Shown one piece after another: positions 7,833 through 15,725 of a stretch of DNA of 40,466 nt. The notes under the pieces are model-generated. The model had not been told where the DNA came from, ran no database searches, and was given only the letters and a program-made list of their open reading frames with translations. The stretch comes from Chloroflexota bacterium. Lineage in GTDB: Bacteria; Chloroflexota; UBA11872; UBA12225. The stretch is taken from NCBI GenBank assembly GCA_009693165.1, contig SHXX01000012.1, positions 1 through 40,466 of the forward strand, read 5' to 3'. The stretch's first letter is position 1. Each line of letters begins with the position of its first letter. The position numbers were made by a program, and so were the translations under genes.

Positions 7833-9646
7833 CCGTGTCACCCGAACTTCCGTCCAATGATGGGAAGGTTGAGGCTGAGCACGATGGTCCGCGCCCAGTC
7901 GATCGTCAAGACGTCGACGACGCTTTGGTGACCTCTTCCGGCGAGGGTAGTCAGGCCAATGGTCCCGGCGACGGGCCCGTAGTTGTCGACAATCACGACG
8001 GTTCAACCGACCACGGTGACGCTGAGGCTGTTGCGGTTGAGAAGAACGCGCGTGACGCATCCGCCGATGACGCCCCTTCCGAAAGCGTCGTTTCATCAAT
8101 CGCGTCTGTGGCGGGTGCTGCCGGTGGCGTGTCTCTGGTTGCCGGGTTTGTGTGGTGGGCCGCGGTCCAATCCACCTCACCGGAGGTCCTCGCCCTCCTG
8201 ATTGTCGGGACCGTTCTCGGTGCGATCTATGCCATTGTCAACAGCCGCGAACTGCTGGCGTGGTCTGGCAGCCGGGGTGCGCAACGCGGTGGCGCGGCGA
8301 CCGTGCAAGGCGTCGCCGTGATCGGATTGCTGGTTGTCATCAATTGGACGGCCAACAACTTCGGAGGTCAGATTGACCTGACTGACGCACGGCGGTACAC
8401 GCTTGCCGATCAGACTCGAAAGGTTCTTGCCCAACTGGATCGCGATGTCAAGATCGTCGCGTTCTTTCCAAGCCGCCAGGAAGATCCCTTCACGAGGGGA
8501 ACCAAGTCGCTTCTGAACCAGTACCAGAAGGCGTCACCGAGGATTTCCATCGAGTTTGTTGACCCGGATGTGAACCCAGGCGCAGCCAAGCAGTACGACA
8601 TCAAGAACTATCCGATCACGATTTTCTCGTCGGGTGATCGGAAGGAAGAGACGACAGGGCTGACAGAGCAGGACTTCACCAGTGCCTTGCTGAAGCTTTC
8701 GCGGACCGAGAAGAAGAAGGTGTATTTCCTTCAGGGACATCAGGAACGCGACCCAGACTCTTCACAACCGACGGGATTCAACACCATCTCTCAGGCACTC
8801 AAGCGAGAGAACTATGTGGTTGAGAAGTTGTCCTTCCTCACGAGTCCACAGGTGCCTGCCGACGCCGCGGTCCTCGTGATCGCCGGTGCCCGTGCGCGCG
8901 CCCTGGAGAACGAGGTCAAGGCAGTCTCTGACTTCCTCGACGCTGGTGGACACGTTCTCGCGCTTCTTGAACCGAAGCAAGAGACGGGTTACGAGGCAAT
9001 TTTCGAGAAATGGAATATCACGGTTGGCAATGACCTAGTCATCGATCCGTCGCGCAATTACAACGGTGACCCGCTGACCCCTGCGCCGTTGCCTCAACCA
9101 GGGCACCGGATTACCGGATCCTTGACGGATGTCTTGATGCCGGGATCCCGGACAATCACCCCGAAGCCGGCAGCCGGAACCGACCTCGCAATCGCGTCGC
9201 TTCTCAAGACCACCGAGCGCGGGTGGGGCGAGACCACCATGTCGGGACAGGCGAAGTTTGACGAAGGTGCCGACATAAAGGGACCGGTTTCAGTTGCCGT
9301 GGCAGTGAACCGGTCTGACCCGACCGCTCCCGTCACACCTGGTGCAACGCCGACCCCCGGCTCAACCCCAAAGACACCGAAGGGGCGGATGGTCGTCGTC
9401 GGTAACACCGAGTTTGCGTCGAATACGCTCGCGGCACCAGTTTTGGGAAACCGTGATTTTTTCGTGAATTCGGTGAACTGGCTGGCAGAGGAAGAGGACT
9501 TGATCAGCATTCGTGCAGAACCCCAGTCCGCTGCGACAGTGGTGATGACTAATCAGTCCCAGGTTCTTGTCTTCTTCACGACGGTGGTCCTGGTGCCAAT
9601 CTCTGCCCTCCTGATCGGCATTGCCGTTTGGTGGCAGCGTCGGTGA
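7829..9646 (+). CDS. GldG-like ABC transporter auxiliary protein
   Basis: 605 residues. The first ~90 residues are acidic and low in complexity (rich in Asp, Glu, Ser). Two hydrophobic segments follow (around VSLVAGFVWWAAV and VLALLIVGTVLGAIYAIV), then another near VAVIGLLVVINWTANNF. The large extracytoplasmic part begins with DLTDARRYTLADQT, the hallmark of the GldG / ABC_transp_aux family, and includes VKIVAFFPS, VYFLQGHQERD and VLVIAGARA. A C-terminal membrane helix (VLVFFTTVVLVPISALLIGIAV) closes the protein. The role is inferred to be an accessory subunit of the exporter encoded just upstream, with a DUF4350-like sensor or assembly domain facing outward. The ATG overlaps the permease stop by 4 nt. 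A Pro/Thr-rich loop (TPGATPTPGSTPKTP) lies near residue 515. Confidence 0.85.
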   Translation: MTVSPELPSNDGKVEAEHDGPRPVDRQDVDDALVTSSGEGSQANGPGDGPVVVDNHDGSTDHGDAEAVAVEKNARDASADDAPSESVVSSIASVAGAAGGVSLVAGFVWWAAVQSTSPEVLALLIVGTVLGAIYAIVNSRELLAWSGSRGAQRGGAATVQGVAVIGLLVVINWTANNFGGQIDLTDARRYTLADQTRKVLAQLDRDVKIVAFFPSRQEDPFTRGTKSLLNQYQKASPRISIEFVDPDVNPGAAKQYDIKNYPITIFSSGDRKEETTGLTEQDFTSALLKLSRTEKKKVYFLQGHQERDPDSSQPTGFNTISQALKRENYVVEKLSFLTSPQVPADAAVLVIAGARARALENEVKAVSDFLDAGGHVLALLEPKQETGYEAIFEKWNITVGNDLVIDPSRNYNGDPLTPAPLPQPGHRITGSLTDVLMPGSRTITPKPAAGTDLAIASLLKTTERGWGETTMSGQAKFDEGADIKGPVSVAVAVNRSDPTAPVTPGATPTPGSTPKTPKGRMVVVGNTEFASNTLAAPVLGNRDFFVNSVNWLAEEEDLISIRAEPQSAATVVMTNQSQVLVFFTTVVLVPISALLIGIAVWWQRR

Positions 9647-10357
9647 TTGACCGTGGGTAAGATGCCTTCCAGGACCCGTCCCGCTACGCCGCTTGGCCGG
9701 AGCGGGCCGCGCAAGGAAATGCCACGGCAGCATCGCGAGGAGGCTCCGGTCGCGAGGGTCCCCCGCGGACGCGCGGGTGTGAGACTGACCAGCGTGCTTG
9801 TCATCATTCTGGTGAGTTCGACGGCCGGTGCGTGGTATTTCGGGGGTAATGCGACCCGGCAGACCCAGGATGCCAAGCAGATCTTCACGCTTGCCCCCGC
9901 CGACATCCAGAAGGTCTCCCTGAAGATAGGGGAACAGACCCTTGAGTTCGAACGGGATGCCGACGGAAAGATTTCGCCTCGTTCGGTGATTGCCACGCCA
10001 ACTCCGGCTCCGGTGCCAACGGCCTTGGCGGGGGCACCGTCCCTTCCTCCGGTGAAGATTGACTACGGGACCCGAATCGAGAGTTATCTCAAGCAAATTG
10101 GCGAACAACGGATTGACCGTGTCCTTGTCTCGGCACCGTCGAATGGGGAGGAATATGGTCTCGCCAAGCCGTTGCTGGTGGTGGTCCTGACACCGAAGTC
10201 CGGGTCGCCCGTGACTGTGTCGATTGGTTCAGGCAATCCTCAGGGCAACGCCGTGTACGTCAGGCGGGAACCGCCCGGGGATATCGTCCTCGTTTCCCGC
10301 TACACGATTGACGAGTTTGCCAAGTTCGCAACCTCGATGGTTCCGGCGACCCCGTGA
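9647..10357 (+). CDS. DUF4340 domain protein of the Gld-like exporter cluster
   Basis: About 236 residues. A basic N-terminus is followed by one membrane helix (LTSVLVIILVSSTAGAWYF) and an outward domain beginning with IFTLAPADIQKVSLKIGEQTLEFERDADGK, the repeat-like beta pattern of DUF4340 proteins. Such proteins habitually follow GldG-like genes, as here, where the reading frame begins directly after the GldG-like stop. Function unknown; presumed part of the same membrane complex. The start could be TTG 9647, GTG 9653 or ATG 9662, with no decisive Shine-Dalgarno. A Pro/Ala-rich linker (TPTPAPVPTALAGAP) interrupts the domain near residue 120. Convergent with hisIE, 38 nt away. Confidence 0.75.
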   Translation: MTVGKMPSRTRPATPLGRSGPRKEMPRQHREEAPVARVPRGRAGVRLTSVLVIILVSSTAGAWYFGGNATRQTQDAKQIFTLAPADIQKVSLKIGEQTLEFERDADGKISPRSVIATPTPAPVPTALAGAPSLPPVKIDYGTRIESYLKQIGEQRIDRVLVSAPSNGEEYGLAKPLLVVVLTPKSGSPVTVSIGSGNPQGNAVYVRREPPGDIVLVSRYTIDEFAKFATSMVPATP

Positions 10358-10395
10358 CGTTAAGGGTCAAGTCTCCCGTCCGGACCACGACGCAC

Positions 10396-11058
10396 CTACT
10401 TGTGTCGCTTGGCGAGAACTGCCTCAACGTCCGCCGGGGTCATTCCGGCGTCCGCGAGGAGGACAAGCGAGTGGAACCAGAGATCCGCCATCTCGTTCGA
10501 GAGTTCCTCGTGTGACCGGTTCTTGGCGGCGATGATCACCTCGGCGGCTTCCTCACCAACCTTCTTTGCGATCCGGTCGACGCCACGTGCCAGCAATCCG
10601 GCCACATAGGATCCTTCGGGCTTGGTGCGCTTTCGCTCCTCGATGATTGCATGGACCCATGGCAGCGAACCGGCACGGGTTTCCGTACCTTCCAACCATG
10701 GTTTTGGGGTGTCGATCTCGTGGCCATCGAGTGTCCGGAAATAGCAGGAGACCGCACCAGTGTGGCACGTCGGGCCGACGGGATCAGCAAGGTACAGGAG
10801 GCTGTTGTCCTCGCAGTTGCGACGGATTTCGGCAACCTTCAGGTAATTTCCCGATGTCGCGCCCTTGTGCCACGGTTCATTTCGCGACCGGCTCCAGAAC
10901 CAGGCCTGACCGGTTTCGATTGTCTTCGAAACCATCTCGTGGGTTGTGAAGGCCACCATCAGGACTTCGCCAGTGACACGGTCCTGGACGATGACCGGGA
11001 TGAGGCCATCCGGACCGAATTCAATCGTTTCAAGCCCGCCATCGTGCAGCCCAGACAT
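10396..11058 (-). CDS. hisIE: Bifunctional phosphoribosyl-AMP cyclohydrolase / phosphoribosyl-ATP pyrophosphatase
   Basis: Catalyses steps 2 and 3 of histidine synthesis: hydrolysis of PR-ATP to PR-AMP, then ring opening of PR-AMP. 220 residues with the two domains fused. The HisI half has SRSRNEPWHKGATSGN, RRNCEDNSLLYL and DPVGPTCHTG, including the Zn/Mg ligand cysteines and the acidic cluster. The HisE half (from about residue 125) has the helical MazG-like motif KKVGEEAAEVIIAAKN and ELSNEMADLWFH. Start ATG 11058 is supported by AAGGA 7 nt upstream. It is the last his gene of the run but is separated from hisF by 113 AT-richer nt, so it may have its own promoter. Confidence 0.95.
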   Translation of the reverse strand: MSGLHDGGLETIEFGPDGLIPVIVQDRVTGEVLMVAFTTHEMVSKTIETGQAWFWSRSRNEPWHKGATSGNYLKVAEIRRNCEDNSLLYLADPVGPTCHTGAVSCYFRTLDGHEIDTPKPWLEGTETRAGSLPWVHAIIEERKRTKPEGSYVAGLLARGVDRIAKKVGEEAAEVIIAAKNRSHEELSNEMADLWFHSLVLLADAGMTPADVEAVLAKRHK

Positions 11059-11118
11059 GGGTTAGTCCTTCTTTGTTCTAGCCTTGACGAGTGAGATATG
11101 TCACGAAATTGCACGTTT

Positions 11119-11132
11119 TGGAAATGTTTCCA
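11119..11132. promoter_or_regulatory. Short inverted repeat in the hisF-hisIE gap
   Basis: TGGAAA and TTTCCA form 6-bp arms around the centre TG in an AT-rich 113-nt gap between hisF and hisIE. The gap is the right place for an internal promoter of hisIE, but no confident -35/-10 pair was found. It might be a small operator; chance occurrence is possible. Confidence 0.22.
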
Positions 11133-11171
11133 CCAATAATGCCGTGGAACCCCACCGGACCACGCCTTACC

Positions 11172-11942
11172 CTACAAGCGCACGGGCAATCCGTGGGTGG
11201 CAAGGTGGCGCTTCACTTCGGGGACTGAAAAGACACCGTAGTGGAACACGGATGCGGCAAGTACGGCATGGGCATGCCCTATCGAGAAGGCGTCGGTGAA
11301 GTGATCCAGGGTTCCTGCGCCTCCGGATGCCACTACCGGAACCTCAACCAGCCCGGTGACCGTACTGAGCAAGTCAAGGTCGTATCCCTCACGCGTGCCG
11401 TCCGCATCGATGGAGTTAAGCACCAGCTCTCCGGCCCCCCGGTCAACGCCTTCCCGTGCCCAGGCAACCGCATCGATACCGGTCGCCTTGCGCCCACCAT
11501 TCACGTAGACCTGCCACCAGTTCCGACCATCGTCCTCGACGGTCTTCTTTGCATCGATTGAAAGCACGATGCACTGGCTGCCGAACCGTCGCGCACCTTG
11601 GTCGATCAGGTCGGGAGTACGCACCGCTGCCGAATTGATGCTTGTCTTGTCGGCTCCAGCTCGCAGTACGCCGTACAGGTCATCGACGGTGGCCAATCCA
11701 CCACCCACACACAGGGGGATGAAGAGTTCCCGCGCACAGTCCTCAAGGAGGTCCATGAATAGACCACGGCCCTCATGGGAGGCGGTGATGTCATAGAACA
11801 CCAGCTCATCGGCACCATCGGTGTTGTATCGCCGCGCGAGTTCAATCGGATCACCGGCGTCCTTATCCGCAGAGAACTTCACCCCTCGGACGACACGGCC
11901 GGCAGCAACATCGAGACAGGGAATCACCCGCTTCGTCAACAT
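11172..11942 (-). CDS. hisF: Imidazole glycerol phosphate synthase cyclase subunit HisF
   Basis: With HisH it converts PRFAR and ammonia to imidazole glycerol phosphate and AICAR. 256 residues forming a beta/alpha barrel. Both catalytic aspartates are present: D11 in RVIPCLDV and D130 in VLSIDAKK. Phosphate-binding and barrel motifs CVGGGLATVDD, VNGGRKATGIDAVAWA, GELVLNSIDADGTREGYD and VVASGGAGTLDHF are intact. Start ATG 11942 has AGGGA 8 nt upstream and follows hisA by 14 nt, consistent with one operon. Confidence 0.97.
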   Translation of the reverse strand: MLTKRVIPCLDVAAGRVVRGVKFSADKDAGDPIELARRYNTDGADELVFYDITASHEGRGLFMDLLEDCARELFIPLCVGGGLATVDDLYGVLRAGADKTSINSAAVRTPDLIDQGARRFGSQCIVLSIDAKKTVEDDGRNWWQVYVNGGRKATGIDAVAWAREGVDRGAGELVLNSIDADGTREGYDLDLLSTVTGLVEVPVVASGGAGTLDHFTDAFSIGHAHAVLAASVFHYGVFSVPEVKRHLATHGLPVRL

Positions 11943-11956
11943 GGTTCAGTTCCCTG

Positions 11957-12733
11957 TCACGCACGGGTACGGGTTGCGGCGATTGCCTCCGCAACGGTGA
12001 GGCGGCCTGCATACAGTGCGCTTCCAACCACCGCACCCTCCAGGCCAAGTCGATGGAGTTCCTGGAGTTGGGCCACGGTTGTCACTCCCCCTGACGCAAT
12101 CACTGACGCGCGTCCGGCAACGGCGCGGTTCAGGACGTCGAGCTCCGGTGTGTTCGGGCCAGTCAACGTGGAGTCGCGCGCGATGTCGGTGCAGACAAAC
12201 CGGATCACCCCCCGCCCGATCATTGCTTCAGCGAGGTCTCGGGTGGTCATTTCGGACGGCGCCTGCCAGCCACGGGTTGCAACGCGCCCATCGCGCCCGT
12301 CAATCCCGACGATGACCGCTTCGGGGCCAGATGCACGGACCGTTTCAGCGACCTGTTCGGGATGTTCGACGGCAGCCGTGCCGAAGATGATGCGGTCAGC
12401 ACCGGCATCCAGGGCGGCCCTTGCGACCGCTGCGGAACGAATGCCACCACCAAGTTCAAGGCGTGCACCATGCTGATGCACGATGTCGGCAAGCTTTCGA
12501 ACCAGGGCAGCGTTTGCCGGCGCACCATCACGGGCACCATCAAGGTCAACCACGTGGAGCCATGAGGCACCATCCGCCAGGAACCTGTTCGCGACGGCCT
12601 CAGCCACATCATCGTAGACCGTCTCACGGGCGTAGTCGCCCTGGTAGAGGTCGACAACCAGTCCACCCCGCAAGTCAATCGATGGCAGGATTAGGAACCC
12701 CGCACCCATGTTCACGTGTGTGTCGGCGTTCAT
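11957..12733 (-). CDS. hisA: ProFAR isomerase HisA
   Basis: Phosphoribosylformimino-AICAR ribotide isomerase, step 4 of histidine synthesis. 258 residues, beta/alpha barrel related to HisF. The catalytic Asp of the first strand is in LPSIDLRGG (D20); the usual P-A-I-D-L is here P-S-I-D-L, a mild change. Other motifs: VDLYQGD, LHVVDLDGA, LELGGGIRS, VGIDGRDGRVATRGW and CTDIARDSTLTGPN, which carries the second acid. The N-terminus is about 12 residues longer than usual. The ATG overlaps the hisH stop by 4 nt (ATGA), indicating coupled translation. Confidence 0.96.
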   Translation of the reverse strand: MNADTHVNMGAGFLILPSIDLRGGLVVDLYQGDYARETVYDDVAEAVANRFLADGASWLHVVDLDGARDGAPANAALVRKLADIVHQHGARLELGGGIRSAAVARAALDAGADRIIFGTAAVEHPEQVAETVRASGPEAVIVGIDGRDGRVATRGWQAPSEMTTRDLAEAMIGRGVIRFVCTDIARDSTLTGPNTPELDVLNRAVAGRASVIASGGVTTVAQLQELHRLGLEGAVVGSALYAGRLTVAEAIAATRTRA

Positions 12734-13401
12734 GCCACCTCCACGGTATCGGTTTGGCTGGTCATCCCATGGCCAAGTTCGCCACGAACGATCCGGCCGA
12801 AGTTTGCATACAGCCGTAATCCGCCGTTTGCACTCTTTTCCGGGTGGAATTGCGTTGCCACAAGGCTTCCCGAAGCGATCACCGACGGAAACGTAATACC
12901 ATATGTTGTATTGCCAATAACTACCTTGTAGTCCGTTGCATCAACGTGGAAAGAATGCACGAAGTAGAAGTGCGTGTCATCAGCGATGCCGTCAAAGATA
13001 GGATGTGAACGCACTTGGCGCACTTGATTCCAACCCATGTGGGGAATACTCAGTCCGGGCGCAAATCTACGTACCGTCCCGCCGAGAATGTCAAGGCACG
13101 CGTGCGACCCACCTTCCTCGGAAACGGTGAACAGGGCTTGCATGCCCATGCACACGCCAAGGAACGGCTTGCCGCCTGAGATGACCTCTTCAATTACTCC
13201 GGTGAGGTTCCGTGACACGAGGTTTTCCATCGTGTCGGCCGCGGCGCCAACGCCAGGGAGGATGACACCCGGCGCCCTCCGTATGACCGACGCATCGTCA
13301 GTGACGATTGCGTTGAGCCCGGCATGGGCTACGGCGTGCACAACGCTCCGGAGGTTTCCCGCTCCGTAATCAATGATGGCGATTGCGTCAGCGGTGCTCA
13401 C
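12730..13401 (-). CDS. hisH: Imidazole glycerol phosphate synthase amidotransferase subunit HisH
   Basis: Class I glutamine amidotransferase that feeds ammonia to HisF. 223 residues. The nucleophile is C84 in LGVCMGMQ; the partner His and Glu are in TQFHPEKS near the C-terminus; IDYGAGNLRSV and ILPGVGAA are family landmarks. Start GTG 13401 has AGGAG about 6 nt upstream. It is the first his gene of the run. The 86 nt separating it from yggT hold GC-rich short repeats but no convincing promoter, so read-through from yggS is likely. Confidence 0.96.
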   Translation of the reverse strand: MSTADAIAIIDYGAGNLRSVVHAVAHAGLNAIVTDDASVIRRAPGVILPGVGAAADTMENLVSRNLTGVIEEVISGGKPFLGVCMGMQALFTVSEEGGSHACLDILGGTVRRFAPGLSIPHMGWNQVRQVRSHPIFDGIADDTHFYFVHSFHVDATDYKVVIGNTTYGITFPSVIASGSLVATQFHPEKSANGGLRLYANFGRIVRGELGHGMTSQTDTVEVA

Positions 13402-13487
13402 GATGGACTCCTGTGGGGGCGAACGGTGACCGGAATGCGCGGATCATCAGGCGGCCGAAACCCCCGGACCCACACCTCCGCCCAAGG

Positions 13488-13784
13488 TTACCGAAACGTG
13501 CTCGCCGCTGACTGCAAGACACTTGTCGCGATGTTGCCCGCCGTCTGGAGGACGATCATAGCGACGAAGGGCGAGAGATCGAGCATTCCCATGGTCGGCA
13601 AGATGCGACGCAATGGACCGAGGATTGGCTCGGTGATGTCTCGAAGGAACCGCGAGATGACATTGTCGCTTCCGGGCGGGACAAACCACGAGAAGATCGC
13701 CCGCAGGAAAATCGCGCTGGTAAGGACCTGTACGAGGAGACTGACAAATTGGGACGCGTACAGGAAAAGGTACTGGATTTCCAT
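13488..13784 (-). CDS. YggT family membrane protein
   Basis: 98 residues with two hydrophobic helices flanking the family motif: FLRAIFSWFVPPGSDNVISRFLRDITEPILGPLRRILP, then DLSPFVAMIVLQ. This is the compact single-repeat form of YggT (YlmG), an inner-membrane protein linked to cell-shape, division or osmotic functions in various bacteria; no enzymatic role is known. It begins 3 nt after the yggS stop, so the pair is coupled. yggS-yggT pairs usually sit near division genes; here they precede the his genes. Confidence 0.88.
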   Translation of the reverse strand: MEIQYLFLYASQFVSLLVQVLTSAIFLRAIFSWFVPPGSDNVISRFLRDITEPILGPLRRILPTMGMLDLSPFVAMIVLQTAGNIATSVLQSAASTFR

Positions 13785-13787
13785 CGG

Positions 13788-14543
13788 TCAAGGTCTCCGT
13801 TCGCCAAAGATCGCGCGCCCCACGCGTACGAGCGTCGCACCTTCCTCGACACCGACTTCAAAGTCGCCAGTCATGCCCATGGAGAGGTGCCTCCACGGAT
13901 GGCCCGCTGTGATCGCCTCGGGTTGAAGTTCACCATGGAGTTGCGCGAGGTGCTTGAAGTAGGGGCGGGTCCCTTCGACGCTGCCAAGATCGTGTACGTC
14001 AGGCGCAATGCACATCAACCCGTCCAAGCTGAGGCCGGGGATCACCCGGACTTTTCGGAACAGGGCTGAAAGTTCCCCCGCAGCAACTCCACCCTGTGAT
14101 GACCTTTCGGCCACGTTCACCTGGATCAGGATTCGCACCGTGCGTCCAGTGGCGACTGCCCGGGACGCCACAGCACGCGCAAGCTCCAGACGGTCAACGC
14201 TGTGGATCAGGTGAAAATGATCGACTGCAGACTTGGCCTTGTTGGTCTGCAGGCCACCGATGAGGTGCCAAACCGGCCCTTCGCCAAGTTCCACGATCTT
14301 GGCTACCGCTTCCTGCACCCGGTTCTCACCCAGATCCGTAATGCCCGCCGCCATCGCGCTTGCTACGTCGTCGACCGGCCATGTCTTGCACACACCGATC
14401 AGCGTGACATCGGCCGAACTCCGGCCCGCACGTTGTGCAGCCTGGTCAATCCGCTTCCGCACCAGATTGATGCGGTCCTTCATCGTCACGTCTGCCGTCA
14501 CCTGCACGGCGGCCATTTCCCCGGGTGACGACGCGTTGACCAT
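13788..14543 (-). CDS. PLP homeostasis protein YggS/YlmE
   Basis: Pyridoxal-phosphate-binding protein of the alanine-racemase-like barrel fold that buffers free PLP and affects amino-acid metabolism. 251 residues. The PLP-binding lysine is K53 in LIGVCKTWP. Other landmarks: LGENRVQEA, VWHLIGGLQTNK, ILIQVNVA and LSMGMTGDFEVGVEEGATLVRVGRAIFGER. The N-terminus is about 20 residues longer than typical; M21 (MKDRINL) is an alternative start. ATG 14543 is preferred because a TAGACT hexamer ends 7 nt before it, as expected for a leaderless message, and there is no Shine-Dalgarno site. Heads the yggS-yggT-hisHAF(IE) run. Confidence 0.93.
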   Translation of the reverse strand: MVNASSPGEMAAVQVTADVTMKDRINLVRKRIDQAAQRAGRSSADVTLIGVCKTWPVDDVASAMAAGITDLGENRVQEAVAKIVELGEGPVWHLIGGLQTNKAKSAVDHFHLIHSVDRLELARAVASRAVATGRTVRILIQVNVAERSSQGGVAAGELSALFRKVRVIPGLSLDGLMCIAPDVHDLGSVEGTRPYFKHLAQLHGELQPEAITAGHPWRHLSMGMTGDFEVGVEEGATLVRVGRAIFGERRP

Positions 14544-14550
14544 TCTTGGG

Positions 14551-14556
14551 AGTCTA
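14551..14556 (-). promoter_or_regulatory. -10 hexamer TAGACT, leaderless promoter for yggS
   Basis: On the minus strand TAGACT is followed by 7 nt (CCCAAGA) and then the ATG of yggS. This is the same geometry as before lepA and the DUF58 gene. It lies in the 54-nt gap after the importer ATPase gene. No clear -35 hexamer is visible. Confidence 0.42.
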
Positions 14557-14597
14557 TCACCAGCGGTCGAACTCGCAGGCCGGGTTGATGGCCGGGG

Positions 14598-15641
14598 CTA
14601 CGACGAGGCAGTATCCGACGTGCCAGGTCTGGCGCTGTGGATTTCAGGAGGAGGTCCGCCGGCGAAATGGCAGGATGCCTGATGCCCTGGAGCGATTGCC
14701 CTGAGTGACGGCGCTTCAACCCGGCATCGGTCGACTGCGATCGGACAACGGGTGTGGAAGTGGCAGCCAGACGGTGGGTTCACCGGGCTGGGTACCTCGC
14801 CAGTCAGGATTACGCGCCGGCGCTTTGCCTCGATCTCCGGATCCGGATACGGGACTGCCGAAAGCAGTGCCTGCGTATACGGATGCTGGGGTGATTGGTA
14901 CAGCGCCTCGCGCGTCGCAATTTCGACGATCTGGCCCAGGTACATCACCGCAACCTGGTCGCTCATTTGCCCGACAACCGCAAGGTCGTGAGCAATGAAT
15001 AGGTACGTCAAACCGAACTGGACTTGCAGATCCAGCAGGAGCCGTAGTATCTGTGATTGGATCGAGACGTCCAGAGCGGAAACAGGTTCGTCAAGCACGA
15101 TGAAGTCCGGTTCGGCTGCCAATGCACGCGCAATCCCGATCCGCTGACGCTGGCCTCCAGAAAACTCGTGGGGGAACCGGCCCATCGCGCTGGCTGGTAA
15201 CCCGACAAGGGCGAGAAGTTCCCGGACCCTGGCTACCCGCTCGTTTTCCGGACGGAGGTTGTGTACCCAAAGAGGCTCCTTCACGATCTGCTCGACGGTG
15301 TGCCGGGGGTTGAGCGACGCGAACGGGTCCTGGAAGACGATCTGCATCTGGCGCCGGATCGGACGAAGTTCACCCGCCGAAAGTGTGGTGAGGTCGCGAC
15401 CGTTCAGGCGGACTGTTCCCCCGCTGATCGGGGTGAGACGTAGGATTGCCCGACCCGTCGTCGATTTTCCGCAACCCGATTCACCGACCAAGCCCAGCGT
15501 CTGGCCCCGGTGGATCTGTATCGAGAGGCCATCAACGGCCTTGACCGTCTGCTTTCCCCGCCCGAACCAACCGGTACCGGCGAGTTGGAAGTGGACCCGG
15601 AGGTCCTCAACGGTGAGCAATGGGTCGGTCGTCGCGGTCAT
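14598..15641 (-). CDS. Peptide/oligopeptide ABC importer ATPase, OppF/DppF type
   Basis: Second ATPase of the importer, 347 residues. Walker A GLVGESGCGKST, Q-loop VFQDPFASLNPRHTV, signature FSGGQRQRIGIARALA, Walker B FIVLDEPVSALDVS and H-loop FIAHDLAVV are all intact. The C-terminal oligopeptide-transporter extension with PSPVNPPSGCHFHTRCPIAVDRC carries the cysteines typical of OppD/F-type proteins (Fe-S cluster in some). An insertion GTGWFGRGKQTVKAVDGLS after the first strand marks the OppF/DppF branch. Last gene of the importer operon, 84 nt after the other ATPase gene. The substrate class (peptides, or possibly nickel or oligosaccharides) cannot be fixed from sequence. Confidence 0.93.
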   Translation of the reverse strand: MTATTDPLLTVEDLRVHFQLAGTGWFGRGKQTVKAVDGLSIQIHRGQTLGLVGESGCGKSTTGRAILRLTPISGGTVRLNGRDLTTLSAGELRPIRRQMQIVFQDPFASLNPRHTVEQIVKEPLWVHNLRPENERVARVRELLALVGLPASAMGRFPHEFSGGQRQRIGIARALAAEPDFIVLDEPVSALDVSIQSQILRLLLDLQVQFGLTYLFIAHDLAVVGQMSDQVAVMYLGQIVEIATREALYQSPQHPYTQALLSAVPYPDPEIEAKRRRVILTGEVPSPVNPPSGCHFHTRCPIAVDRCRVEAPSLRAIAPGHQASCHFAGGPPPEIHSARPGTSDTASS

Positions 15642-15725
15642 CTCGGGACGCCCTGGGTTGGTGGTGTCGTCACGGGAAACCTGCCTGACCAGTCCGCCGT
15701 TGCACGTGACCGATATCGGCTGACG

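Noticed and set aside
9301-9380. Thr/Pro-rich segment in the GldG-like gene as a possible DNA repeat array
   Set aside because: It is a short low-complexity protein linker with no exact DNA repeat unit.
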